Assembly: GCA_963757115.1 (NCBI GenBank)
Contig: CAVWQV010000005.1
Span: forward strand, 186,001-250,000
Direction: 5' to 3'
Length of the DNA: 64,000 nucleotides
Source of the DNA: CAVWQV01 sp963757115
GTDB taxonomy: Bacteria > Pseudomonadota > Alphaproteobacteria > Acetobacterales > Acetobacteraceae
Shown here: one piece after another, positions 52,272 to 60,501 of the stretch
Layout of the letters: each line of letters starts with the position of its first letter
Position numbering within the stretch: position 1 is the first letter of the stretch
The notes under the pieces: generated by a model
What the model was told of the DNA's origin: nothing
The model's database searches: none
Seen by the model: the letters and a program-made list of their open reading frames with translations, nothing else
Position numbers and translations under genes: made by a program

Positions 52272-53862
52272 ATGATGCCGGGCGTAGCGGAGGCTGCATT
52301 GGATCATTATGACCTGATCGTTATTGGGAGCGGACCAGGCGGCGGCTCCCTGGCCCATCGACTGGCACCCACGGGCAAGCGCATCCTGCTGCTGGAACGT
52401 GGGGACTACCTGCCACGCTCGCGACTGAATTGGGATTCGAAGGCGGTCTTCGTGGACGCCACATACCAGGCCAAGGAGACTTGGTACGGCAGCGATGGCC
52501 GGGCATTCCATCCGGGGCTGCACTATTTTGTCGGAGGTAATTCCAAGGTCTACGGCGCCGCCCTCCTGCGCCTGCGGGAGCGGGATTTCGAGAAGATCCA
52601 GCACCAGGACGGCGATGTCGCCGGAATGGCCCCTGAAATACCGGGATTACGACCGCTTCTACAACGAAGCCGAAACGTTGTTCGCGGTGCACGGCCAGAG
52701 GGGCGAGGACCCGAACGAGCCGCCGGCTTCCGCGCCGTACCCGCATCCGCCGGTTTCGCACGAGCCGCGCATCCAGGAGCTGAACGATACCTTCTCCAGC
52801 CAAGGGCTGCATCCGTTCCACTTGCCGCTCGGTATCCGGCTTGAGGAAAGGAATGGCCGGGCTACGCCCACCAGCATCTGCATCCGCTGCGACACGTTCG
52901 ACGGGTTTCCCTGCCTGCTGAACGGCAAGGCGGACGCGCAGGTGATGTGCGTCGATCCAGCCCTCGCCGCCAATCCCAATCTGACGCTTCTAACGGGCGC
53001 GTATGTGTCGCGCTTGGAGACCGACGCGGCGGGGCGCAGCGTCACGGCTGTCCAGGTGACGCGGGACGGGGCGGAGGAGCGCTACAGCGCCGACATCGTG
53101 GTGGTGGCGTGCGGCGCGTTGTCCTCGGCCCTGCTTCTCCTGCGCTCGGCGAGCGACGCGCACCCGGCGGGCTGGCGAATGGCTCCGGCCTGGTCGGGCG
53201 CAACTACATGCGGCACAACCAGTCCGTACTGATGGCGCTGATGCGGCAGCCGAACGAGACCGTGTTCCAGAAGACGCTTGCCGTCAGCGACTTCTATTTC
53301 AACTCGGATGATTGGGAGTTCCCGCTCGGCCTCATCCAGATGTGCGCCACCTCCCATGCCGAGCAGATCAAGGCAGAGGCGCTGCCGTCGTGGCTGGAAT
53401 GGCTGCCCGAAGATGCCGTTCGACGAAATGGCCCGGCACTCCATGGATTTCTGGCTCTCATCGGAAGACCTGCCTCGACCCGAGAACCGCATCTTCTACG
53501 ACGGCGACAAGGTCGTCCTGGACCTCACCGAGAACAACATGGAGGCGCATCACCGGCTGAGGAAAAAGCTGGAGCAGCACATGGGACAGTCCGGGGCCCA
53601 CCCGGTCCTGGTGGAGCGAAGCCTCTATCTTGGCAAGGACATCCCAATCGGCGGCACCGCTCACCAGGCGGGTACGTTGCGGTTCGGGACCGACCCGGTC
53701 GAGCCGCGTGCTCGATCTGAACTGCAAGGCTCACGAGCTGGACAACTCTATGTGACGGATGCCAGCTTCTTTCCTTCCATCGGCTCCGTGAACCCGACGC
53801 TCACCATCATCGCCAACGCGTTGCGCGTAGCCGAGCATCTGCGGGAGCGGCTCGGCGCATGA
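52272..53862 (+). CDS. GMC-family FAD oxidoreductase (at least four frame switches)
   Basis: Flavin-dependent sugar or alcohol dehydrogenase, about 525 residues. The FAD loop is DLIVIGSGPGGGSLAHRLAP, with FHPGLHYFVGGNSKVYGAAL. A second frame has EWPLKYRDYDRFYNEAETLF and GRATPTSICIRCDTFDGFPC, and ADIVVVACGALSSALLLLRS. A third has GSGLVGRNYMRHNQSVLMAL. A fourth covers the ending, with HQAGTLRFGTDP and SIGSVNPTLTIIANALRVAE, the classical GMC active-site His and Asn region. Switches fall near 52620, 53165, 53420 and 53705. The stop overlaps the DoxX gene (ATGA). No cytochrome or small gluconate-dehydrogenase subunit is adjacent, so electrons may go to quinone or oxygen. Confidence 0.87.
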
Positions 53863-54326
53863 GCTACGCGATCGACCTCGCCGTACGCTACCTGCTGGTG
53901 GTGCTGTTCTTTCCCTTCTCGGCGCTGGACAAGATCCTGAATTTCCGCGGTGCGGTGGACCAGGCGAAGGAGATCGCGCGTGCCGACGGCGTGGCGACCG
54001 CGCTGATCCTGGCGGGCCTGGCTGTCGAGATCCTGATGCCGCTCGGCATCCTGACCGGGGTCGCGGACCGGCTCGCCGCCTTCATCATGGCCGGGTATTG
54101 CGGCGTGACCGCATTGCTGTGGAAGCGCGTTCTGGAAGCCGGGCGATTTCTGGCGCAAAGGCAGCAGCAAGGGGCGCGACCTGTTCTGGGATTTCCTCAA
54201 GAACTTCTCGCTTGCCGGCGGCTTCCTGCTGATAACCTTCGGCCTGACCAATGCCTCCGTCCCGCCGGTTCTTCGACGATCCACTCTCCTCCACCCACCC
54301 CTACAGCCCAGGCGCGACAGCCATGA
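53859..54326 (+). CDS. DoxX-family membrane protein (two frame switches)
   Basis: About 155 residues, four membrane helices. The ATG at 53859 overlaps the GMC stop. AVRYLLVVLFFPFSALDKIL and RGAVDQAKEIARADGVATAL are DoxX-like, with LAVEILMPLGILTGVADRLA. Near 54126 the frame moves, and the proper continuation KPGDFWRKGSSKGRDLFWDF, then LAGGFLLITFGLTNAS, is typical of the C-terminal helix. A second switch, after about 54250, restores a stop at 54326 that overlaps the cupin start (ATGA). DoxX proteins accompany many oxidoreductases and may mediate electron transfer to quinones; here pairing with GMC is consistent with that idea, unproven. Confidence 0.85.
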   Translation: MSYAIDLAVRYLLVVLFFPFSALDKILNFRGAVDQAKEIARADGVATALILAGLAVEILMPLGILTGVADRLAAFIMAGYCGVTALLWKRVLEAGRFLAQRQQQGARPVLGFPQELLACRRLPADNLRPDQCLRPAGSSTIHSPPPTPTAQARQP

Positions 54327-54850
54327 GCGACGCAGGCGAGAAGCCGCAGCATTGCGTTACTGGCACCTATGGACCGACGAGGACGGCGTCAGCCACCAGA
54401 CGCGCGTGCGAGTTGACGGAATGGGAGCTGAAGGGCGTCGGCAACGCCGCGCCGCAATGGAACGACAAGCAGGCGCGTAGCGAAGCGACCGTCGTGTTCA
54501 CCGTGCAGCCGGTCGGCTGGGTCGGCGAGTGGCACGAGAATCCGGCGCCGCAATGGATCGTGCCGCTGTCCGGCCGTTGGTGGGTGGAGTCGATGGACGG
54601 GACCCGCGTCGAAATGGGGCCTGGCGAGCTTTCACTCGGCGAGGACCAGAACTGCAGCGCGGATGCGGCGGGCCGCAAGGGGCATCGCTCGGGCACGATC
54701 GGCGACCAGCCCGCGGTGCTGATGACGGTGCAGCTGCACGTTGCCGCCGATCCAGCGCCCCTGCCACGCGAGATAACCGCATGCCGGAGTGGACCGCCGA
54801 ACTGGATCCGCGCTTCAAGCGCTGCGTTCTATCCAATGCGCCGCTGCTGA
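54323..54850 (+). CDS. Cupin-domain protein (frame switches at both ends)
   Basis: About 160 residues with one cupin barrel. Readable core: LTEWELKGVGNAAPQWNDKQ, VGWVGEWHENPAPQWIVPLS, GRWWVESMDGTRVEMGPGEL and GRKGHRSGTIGDQPAVLMT. These match motif 1 (WHENP..W in place of G-x5-H-x-H) and motif 2 (with KGHRS). A piece RYWHLWTDEDGVSHQT in another frame (54350-54400) belongs at the N-terminus, so two compensating indels are likely. The natural stop is probably TAA at 54773-54775, just before the lactonase start at 54781, which the shifted frame misses. Its role in the cassette is unknown; it may isomerise or dehydrate a sugar acid. Confidence 0.75.
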   Translation: MSDAGEKPQHCVTGTYGPTRTASATRRACELTEWELKGVGNAAPQWNDKQARSEATVVFTVQPVGWVGEWHENPAPQWIVPLSGRWWVESMDGTRVEMGPGELSLGEDQNCSADAAGRKGHRSGTIGDQPAVLMTVQLHVAADPAPLPREITACRSGPPNWIRASSAAFYPMRRC

Positions 54851-55680
54851 CGCTCGGCGAGGGATATGCTTGGCTGGAGGGCCCGGTCTGGTTCGCCGAC
54901 GCCAACCAACTCCTGGTCAGCGATCTGCCGAACAATCGGATCCTGCGCTGGACGGAGGACAGCGGCGTCTCGGTCTTTCGCCAGCCGTCGAACTTCGCCA
55001 ACGGCCATACGCGGGACCCGCAGGGCCGGTTGATCGGCTGCTCCCATCGCGGGCGCTGCATCACTCGCACCGAGCTCGACGGAACCGTGACGGTGCTGGC
55101 GGACCGCTTCGAGGGCAAGCGGTTGAACGGACCCAATGACGTCGTTGTGGCCAGCGACGGCGGGATCTGGTTCAGCGACCCGTATTACGGCGGCAACACT
55201 GATTACGAGGGCGGCAAGCACGAGCCCGAACTGCCGCCGACCTTGTACCGGCTCGATCCGGGCGGTTCGCTCGCGATTGCGTCGGCCGATTTCACCGGGC
55301 CGAACGGGCTCTGCTTCAGCCCCGACGAGAGCCTGCTCTATGTCGCGGAATCCGGCGCACAATTCGACGACGACCCGTCTCGGCACATCCACGTGTTCGA
55401 GGTCGATGGCAAGCGCCTGCGGAACGGGCGCGTTTTCCACGTCGTGTCGCCAGGCTTCGCCGACGGCATGCGTTGCGACGAGGATGGGCGGGTGTGGAGC
55501 AGTGCGGCGGATGGCGTGCACTGCATCGAGCCGGACGGCACGGTGATCGGCAAGATTTTGACCGGTGCGACCGTCTCCAACCTGGTGTTCGGTGGCCGAA
55601 ACCGCTGCCGATTGTTCATCTGCGCCTCCCATTCGCTGATGGCTCTCTACACCAATGTCCGGGGAGCGCAGCGCCCATGA
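54781..55680 (+). CDS. SMP-30/gluconolactonase-family lactonase
   Basis: About 299 residues, six-bladed beta-propeller lactonase. The ATG at 54781 gives MPEWTAELDPRFKRC. Motifs are GYAWLEGPVWFADANQLLVS (metal-ligand Glu in LEGP), RFEGKRLNGPNDVVVASDGG (Asn metal ligand), IWFSDPYYGGNTDYEGG, SADFTGPNGLCFSPDESLLY and GFADGMRCDEDGRVWSS. It would hydrolyse an aldono-lactone formed by oxidation of a sugar, which fits the neighbouring GMC oxidoreductase. No signal peptide is seen, so it is probably cytosolic. Its stop overlaps the VOC gene (ATGA). Confidence 0.92.
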   Translation: MPEWTAELDPRFKRCVLSNAPLLTLGEGYAWLEGPVWFADANQLLVSDLPNNRILRWTEDSGVSVFRQPSNFANGHTRDPQGRLIGCSHRGRCITRTELDGTVTVLADRFEGKRLNGPNDVVVASDGGIWFSDPYYGGNTDYEGGKHEPELPPTLYRLDPGGSLAIASADFTGPNGLCFSPDESLLYVAESGAQFDDDPSRHIHVFEVDGKRLRNGRVFHVVSPGFADGMRCDEDGRVWSSAADGVHCIEPDGTVIGKILTGATVSNLVFGGRNRCRLFICASHSLMALYTNVRGAQRP

Positions 55681-56504
55681 AGCTGCGACCGCTCCGCCTG
55701 CTACGGGTCGAGCTGACCGTGGCCGACCTGCCCCGGTCCGAACACTTCTACATGGATGCGCTGGGCTTCACGCTTCTGCGCCGGGAAGATGCCGATCCGG
55801 CGATGGTCCGATTGTTGGGAGCCGATCACATCAGACAGACAGTGCTGCAGCGACACGGGCAAATGCTGGTTTTGCAAGCGTTCCAGCCGCAAGGCTCCGC
55901 GTACCGGCCGATGCCTCCGCCTGCTGACCAGGTATTCCAGCACTTCGCCATGCCCGTGGCGGACATGCGGCAGGCGTTCGCCCGGCTGGCCGCCTTCGCC
56001 CCGCTGCCGATCAGCAGCGGCGGACCGCAGCAACTGCCGGAGCGTTCGGGCGGCGTCGCCGCGTTCAAGTTTCGCGATCCCGACGGCCATCCGTTGGAGC
56101 TTCTCCAGTTCCCCGATGGACACGTGAACGGCATCGATCACTCCGCCATCGTTGTCATGGACGCGGAGCGCAGCATTGCTTTCTATTGCAACCAGCTCGG
56201 GTTTCAAGTTGCTTCGCGGCAGACCAACACTGGGCCGGAGCAGGATCACCTGGACGGGCTGGCGAATGTGGAGGTGGATGTCGTTGCGCTGTCGCCCGAA
56301 CAGTCGCCACCGCACTTGGAGCTTCTTGCCTACCGGGCGCCCCCGGTGCGGCAAAGGCCGCTCCGGCGTCCCTGCGACATTGCCGCCACTCGCCTCGTGC
56401 TCCAGGTGAGCGGGTTGTCAGTGGAGGGTCATTTGCTCGCCGATGGCAGTCACGCCGCCGTCATGCACGACCCGGACGGACATGCGCTCACGCTGATCGC
56501 ATGA
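55677..56504 (+). CDS. Two-domain VOC (glyoxalase/dioxygenase superfamily) protein
   Basis: 275 residues with two vicinal-oxygen-chelate half-modules. The first (about 5-140) runs LLRVELTVADLPRSEHFYMD to KFRDPDGHPLELLQFPDGH, the second (about 150-275) IDHSAIVVMDAERSIAFYCN to VMHDPDGHALTLIA. Both end with the D-P-D-G-H motif. The family includes extradiol dioxygenases, glyoxalase I and methylmalonyl-CoA epimerases; metal-binding His/Glu pairs are plausible in each half. It closes the five-gene GMC-DoxX-cupin-SMP30-VOC cassette and is convergent with zwf, 18 bp away. The substrate cannot be assigned. Confidence 0.85.
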   Translation: MKLRPLRLLRVELTVADLPRSEHFYMDALGFTLLRREDADPAMVRLLGADHIRQTVLQRHGQMLVLQAFQPQGSAYRPMPPPADQVFQHFAMPVADMRQAFARLAAFAPLPISSGGPQQLPERSGGVAAFKFRDPDGHPLELLQFPDGHVNGIDHSAIVVMDAERSIAFYCNQLGFQVASRQTNTGPEQDHLDGLANVEVDVVALSPEQSPPHLELLAYRAPPVRQRPLRRPCDIAATRLVLQVSGLSVEGHLLADGSHAAVMHDPDGHALTLIA

Positions 56505-56522
56505 TTGGTGGCGCTTCTTTCG

Positions 56523-58079
56523 TCAGAGCTTCGACCAATTGCGTCCGTCGCGCGCAAGCAACTCGTCCGCGCCGGCCGGCCCTTGGCTGCCAGCGGCGTA
56601 GGGCTCGACATCGCCCTTGCCGTTTCCCCAGGCTTCCAGGAGGGTCTGCACGACCCGCCAGCTCGCCTCGATGTTGTCGGCCCGCTGGAACAAGGTAGCG
56701 TCGCCCACCATGCAGTCGTAAAGCAGCGTCTCGTACCCGACGTTCGGCGGCTCCACGAAAAAATCCTTGTAGCGCATGGAAGTTTCCACCGGGCCAAGCT
56801 TCATTTCGGGGCCGGGAACCTTGGCATCGAAGTGCGTCTGAATGCCCTGTTCCGGGTCGATCAGCAATCGCACTACGTTGGGCGTCGTCGTGTCCACCTT
56901 CGTGTCGCGGAAAATACGATAGGGCGCGGGCTTGAAGTGGATCGAGATCTCCGTCTTTCGTCCTGCTAAACGCTTGCCCGTGCGGATATAGAAAGGCACT
57001 CCGGCCCAGCGCCAGTTCTCGATCGACAGCTTGAGCGCGATATAGGTTTCGGTCCGGCTGTCCTTCGCTACGTGCGGCTCGTCCCGGTAGCCCGGGACGG
57101 GTTTCCCGAACTCTTCCCCGGCGGTGTATTGGCCACGCACCGAATCCTCCAAAGGCACTGGCCGGATCGCCTCGACCAGCTTGGCCTTTTCGCTGCGTAC
57201 ATCCTCCGCGTCGAAGGAGTTTGGCGGCTCCATCGCGACCATGCACAGCAGAGTGAACATGTGGTTGGGGACCATGTCGCGTAACGCGCCGGTCGGCTCG
57301 TAGAAGGCGCCCCGCTGCTCGACCCCGACCGTCTCGGCAGCGGTGATCTCCACATGGTCGACATACTCCCGCCGCCAGATCGGCTCGAACAGGCCGTTGG
57401 CGAAGCGCACCGCCATGATGCTCTGAACGGTCTCCTTCCCCAGGAAGTGGTCGATCCGATAGAATTGGCTCTCGTCCGCCTGCTTGAGGATGCGCGCGTT
57501 CAGCGCCTTGGCGGAGGGAAGATCCGCACCGAACGGCTTCTCGATGACCACGCGCCGGAACATGCCGTCCGCCTGCTTCAGCAGCCCTGCTTTTCCGAGC
57601 CCGTCCACAACCGTGCCGAAAAAGCGCGCGGCGACCGCCAGGTAGAATACGGCGCTGCCGTCGCCGATCGCCTTACCGATGCGGGCGAACGTCTCGTCCT
57701 GGCTGAAGTCGCCCGAGAGATATTTTAGCCGGCTGGCGACCCAGCCCCACGCGGCGTCATCGAGCTTCGGCGTGTAGAATTCGGCTGTCTTGTCCTTCGT
57801 GAACGACTGCATCGTCTCGGTAAGCGTGTTTCGCCACGCATTGTCGTCCTGCTCGACGCGGTCCACGCCCAGGATCGAGAACGTGTCCGCGAGCAGCTTG
57901 CTGCCTGCCAGATTATAGAGAGCCGGCATGAGCAGGCGCTTGGTCAAATCCCCACCAGCGCCGAAGAGCACCAGCGTGCAGGACGGCGCTGGCGCTGTGC
58001 CGGCCGCCGAGCTTCCGGTCGCTGGTTTCATCTTGCCGGAGGCGCTCGCGGTTTCGCCGTCCGTCGGAACATCGGTCAT
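56523..58079 (-). CDS. zwf: Glucose-6-phosphate 1-dehydrogenase
   Basis: 518-residue NADP(+)-dependent enzyme opening the oxidative pentose phosphate and Entner-Doudoroff routes. The cofactor loop is TLVLFGAGGDLTKRLLMPAL. Substrate and catalytic motifs are FYRIDHFLGKETVQSIMAVR, the invariant RIDHFLGKE, GRKTEISIHFKPAPYRIF and YETLLYDCMVGDATLFQRAD. The N-terminal 30 residues are Ser/Ala/Gly-rich and variable, with the family core starting at about residue 30. The gene is complete and in one frame. It is divergent from an aldose epimerase gene, so both may belong to a glucose-use regulon. No regulatory box was recognised upstream. Confidence 0.97.
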   Translation of the reverse strand: MTDVPTDGETASASGKMKPATGSSAAGTAPAPSCTLVLFGAGGDLTKRLLMPALYNLAGSKLLADTFSILGVDRVEQDDNAWRNTLTETMQSFTKDKTAEFYTPKLDDAAWGWVASRLKYLSGDFSQDETFARIGKAIGDGSAVFYLAVAARFFGTVVDGLGKAGLLKQADGMFRRVVIEKPFGADLPSAKALNARILKQADESQFYRIDHFLGKETVQSIMAVRFANGLFEPIWRREYVDHVEITAAETVGVEQRGAFYEPTGALRDMVPNHMFTLLCMVAMEPPNSFDAEDVRSEKAKLVEAIRPVPLEDSVRGQYTAGEEFGKPVPGYRDEPHVAKDSRTETYIALKLSIENWRWAGVPFYIRTGKRLAGRKTEISIHFKPAPYRIFRDTKVDTTTPNVVRLLIDPEQGIQTHFDAKVPGPEMKLGPVETSMRYKDFFVEPPNVGYETLLYDCMVGDATLFQRADNIEASWRVVQTLLEAWGNGKGDVEPYAAGSQGPAGADELLARDGRNWSKL

Positions 58080-58277
58080 CGCTGGGAACCTCCTTCACGT
58101 CGCAGGACTCGAGCGCGCTGCGGGTCATCGTAGATGAACAGTATGGCAATCGCACCGCCCCTGCATCATCCAACACGCAAACCGTGCTCTAATGACCTGC
58201 TTGACTTAGGTGGCCGCAGCGAAGGTCGCAGCGACCACAGTTGGCCTGCCAGCAACTTGTTGAGTGGAGAACGGACC

Positions 58278-59159
58278 ATGCTCACTCTTGCCGCAGGCCA
58301 GCTGCTGCTGACCCTCAATCCCGAGTGTGGCGGGGCGATCGCATCCTTTACCAAGAAGGGCAACGCGGTTCTGAGGCCGGTTGTCGATCCGAATTTGCTT
58401 GCTCAGCACGATCGAAGCCTCGCCGGCTATCCCCTGGTTCCGTTCTCCAATCGGATCGGCGACGGCCGGTTCACCTGGGACGGCGTGCAATACCAACTTG
58501 CGCGCAACTTTCGCGGGGAGCCGCACACCATTCATGGCAACGGCTGGATGCACCCGTGGACCGTGGATTCCGCCGGCGATCGCGAGGCGCGACTAAGCTT
58601 CGAGCACCGGCCGCTCGGCTCGGCCGCATCCGAGTGGCCGTTTCGCTACATAGCCCGGGAGCGGTTCCGCCTGCACGACCGCGGGCTGGACATCACAATG
58701 GAAGTAATAAACGGCGACAGCCGGGTCATGCCGGCCGGCCTCGGGTTCCACCCTTATGTGCCGTGCGGCCAGAGTACGACGGTGCAGTTCGACGCTGGCT
58801 ACGTTTGGCTCAGCGGCTCTAGCGGTTTGCCGGCTGAAAAACTGCCGGTCAGCGGACACTGGGACTTTCGCCAGCCGCAACCGATCGAGCCGCCGAAGAT
58901 CGATGATTGCTATGCCGGTTGGTCCGGAACAGTTCACGTCGCGTCCGGCGACCAGCACTTCTTGCAAATTACCGGGTCGTCGGTGCTGCGACATCTCGTG
59001 CTGTACACACCTGTAGGCAGGGACTACTTCGCCGTCGAGCCGGTCAGCAACATGTCAAACGCAATCAATCACCAGGATCTAGCCGATAACGGACTGGTGT
59101 CGCTGCAACCCGGCGATCGCCTGGAGGCGACGATCAGCTTCGCTGTCGGCGGAACTTGA
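58278..59159 (+). CDS. Aldose 1-epimerase family protein (galactose mutarotase-like)
   Basis: 293 residues. The ATG at 58278, preceded by GGAG at 8 bp, gives MLTLAAGQLLLTLNPECGGA. The mutarotase fold shows FSNRIGDGRFTWDGVQYQLA, the catalytic-His region PHTIHGNGWMHPWTVDS, GLGFHPYVPCGQSTTVQFD and the catalytic-Glu region VGRDYFAVEPVSNMSNAINH. It would interconvert anomers of hexoses or a phosphorylated sugar. It is divergent from zwf (198 bp apart) and 49 bp upstream of cyanase. The more specific GalM/YeaD (hexose-6-phosphate epimerase) choice is not possible by eye. Confidence 0.9.
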   Translation: MLTLAAGQLLLTLNPECGGAIASFTKKGNAVLRPVVDPNLLAQHDRSLAGYPLVPFSNRIGDGRFTWDGVQYQLARNFRGEPHTIHGNGWMHPWTVDSAGDREARLSFEHRPLGSAASEWPFRYIARERFRLHDRGLDITMEVINGDSRVMPAGLGFHPYVPCGQSTTVQFDAGYVWLSGSSGLPAEKLPVSGHWDFRQPQPIEPPKIDDCYAGWSGTVHVASGDQHFLQITGSSVLRHLVLYTPVGRDYFAVEPVSNMSNAINHQDLADNGLVSLQPGDRLEATISFAVGGT

Positions 59160-59208
59160 GCGGCGGCGGTCGAGGCCACCGGCCCTCTCCAACAAGGAAG
59201 GAGGCAGG

Positions 59209-59658
59209 ATGAACGATGCGAAGACCGCCCTCGGGCAGAAGATTTTGGGCGTCAAGCGGCGCAAGAGCCTTTCCTGGGCCGATATCGCCGCCCGGCTCGG
59301 CCACGCGCCGACCTGGACGTGCGCCGCGTGCCTCGGCCAGATGTCGATGTCGGCCGAGACCGCGGAGAAAGCCGGCGTGCTGTTCGGCCTGGAGCCCGAC
59401 GAGATCGAGACGTTGCAGGCCATCCCGTATCGCGGGTCGCAGCAGCCGATGCCGCCGACCGACCCGCTGATCTATCGCTTCTATGAGCTGGTCATGGTCT
59501 ACGGCGCCACCTGGAAGGAGCTGATCCAGGAGGAGTTCGGTGACGGCATCATGAGTGCCATCGACTTTGACATGACCCTGGACCGCCAGCCCGACCAGAA
59601 GGGCGACCGGGTGAAGGTCACAATGAGCGGCAAGTTCCTGTCGTACAAGACCTACTGA
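59209..59658 (+). CDS. cynS: Cyanate hydratase (cyanase)
   Basis: 149 residues, the usual cyanase length. The N-terminal half is a lambda-repressor-like helix bundle (LSWADIAARLGHAPTWTCAA). The C-terminal catalytic half has DPLIYRFYELVMVYGATWKE, with the catalytic Arg and Glu (YRFYEL), and EEFGDGIMSAIDFDMTLDR, with the catalytic Ser (MSAID). It converts cyanate and bicarbonate to ammonia and CO2 as a decamer. The ATG at 59209 follows AAGGAAGGAGGCAGG, a strong ribosome site. No cynT carbonic anhydrase or cynR regulator gene is adjacent. It may handle cyanate from carbamoyl compounds, including ones produced by the hydrolases 17-30 kb upstream. Confidence 0.97.
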   Translation: MNDAKTALGQKILGVKRRKSLSWADIAARLGHAPTWTCAACLGQMSMSAETAEKAGVLFGLEPDEIETLQAIPYRGSQQPMPPTDPLIYRFYELVMVYGATWKELIQEEFGDGIMSAIDFDMTLDRQPDQKGDRVKVTMSGKFLSYKTY

Positions 59659-59659
59659 G

Positions 59660-59686
59660 CCTCGCCGGTTTGCTATTGATGCGAGG
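59660..59686. terminator. Possible terminator between convergent cynS and DUF2937 genes
   Basis: CCTCGC and GCGAGG arms separated by a 15-base AT-richer loop, directly after the cyanase stop. The six-bp stem is modest and there is no T-run. The convergent arrangement supports a terminator role. Confidence 0.35.
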
Positions 59687-59691
59687 GGCGT

Positions 59692-60234
59692 TCACGGGGC
59701 CAAGTATGCGCGGGGTCGGAGGCGGAGGATGGAGATCACGATTTCCGCCAACAACGCTCCGGCCGCGAGCCCAATCAGTCCGTAGATGGCGGCGGCGCTG
59801 CTGAGCGCGATCTGCGTCACGTGGCTCCCGATGGCGGTGCGCAGCACGCGTGTGCGGTCACCGCTTGGGTCGTCGACCGCGTCCAGGAGGGCGACGGGCG
59901 GGCGCAGCAGAGGCGAGGTTGCCTCTAAGTGTTCATAGGCGCCGCGGAGGTCGCGCTGGCGGTCGAGCGAGCGGGCAAGGGCCGCCGCGTTGGCGGGCTC
60001 CTTGTCCTGTAGTGCCTGCCGGAGCTCATCGTCGGTTCCCGCAGGAAGATGATAGTAGCTGCGTGCGGCGTCCTCGCGCTGGTCGATGTCACGGCGTGCG
60101 TCGTTGCTGATTTGCAGCAGCGCGGCTGCGTAGTCGCTGGTTATCGCCGGCAGTTGCATCGCCACGACGGCGCAGGCCAGCGGCAGCGCCAGGCCGATTG
60201 CGTCCGCAAGCCATCTGCCGATGAATCGGATCAT
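59692..60234 (-). CDS. DUF2937-family membrane protein
   Basis: 180 residues. An N-terminal helix (WLADAIGLALPLACAVVAMQ), a central soluble helical region (LQISNDARRDIDQREDAARS, LARSLDRQRDLRGAYEHLEA) and a C-terminal helix (ALSSAAAIYGLIGLAAGALL) fit the DUF2937 pattern, seen in Alphaproteobacteria next to diverse genes. Function is unknown. The ATG at 60234 is 53 bp past the end of a tiny proline-rich gene on the same strand. Confidence 0.78.
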   Translation of the reverse strand: MIRFIGRWLADAIGLALPLACAVVAMQLPAITSDYAAALLQISNDARRDIDQREDAARSYYHLPAGTDDELRQALQDKEPANAAALARSLDRQRDLRGAYEHLEATSPLLRPPVALLDAVDDPSGDRTRVLRTAIGSHVTQIALSSAAAIYGLIGLAAGALLAEIVISILRLRPRAYLAP

Positions 60235-60286
60235 CCGTGGCCGCGCCTAACACCCAAAAAGGTAACCCGCGCTTCTCTAGGCTAAC

Positions 60287-60406
60287 CTACGGGTCCGGCG
60301 GAATCTCCGGCGTCGGCACGGGATCGGTGGGCGTCGGCACTTCGGCGGGAGGGATACCCTGGCCGGGGCCTGGCAATTCCGGGGGAAGCTTAGGTTCGAG
60401 CGCCAT
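60287..60406 (-). CDS. Very small proline-rich protein
   Basis: 39 residues on the minus strand, beginning MALEPKLPPELPGPGQG and ending EIPPDP, with about 16 prolines. The ATG at 60406 follows an AGGGAG ribosome site at 7 bp. Tiny Pro-rich proteins of this kind occur in Acetobacteraceae-type genomes, but I know of no assigned function. Its length and repeats of PTPT/PVPTPEIPP resemble a spacer or cell-envelope linker. Translation is supported only by the ribosome site and codon pattern. Confidence 0.55.
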   Translation of the reverse strand: MALEPKLPPELPGPGQGIPPAEVPTPTDPVPTPEIPPDP

Positions 60407-60501
60407 TCTCCGACTCCCTCATCGTCATTCAAGCTTCCAACAGTCAAGCGACCGCGCCGTTTGGCGGCTGGCCGCCTCGGACGAGCGCCGAATGTTGGCG
60501 G

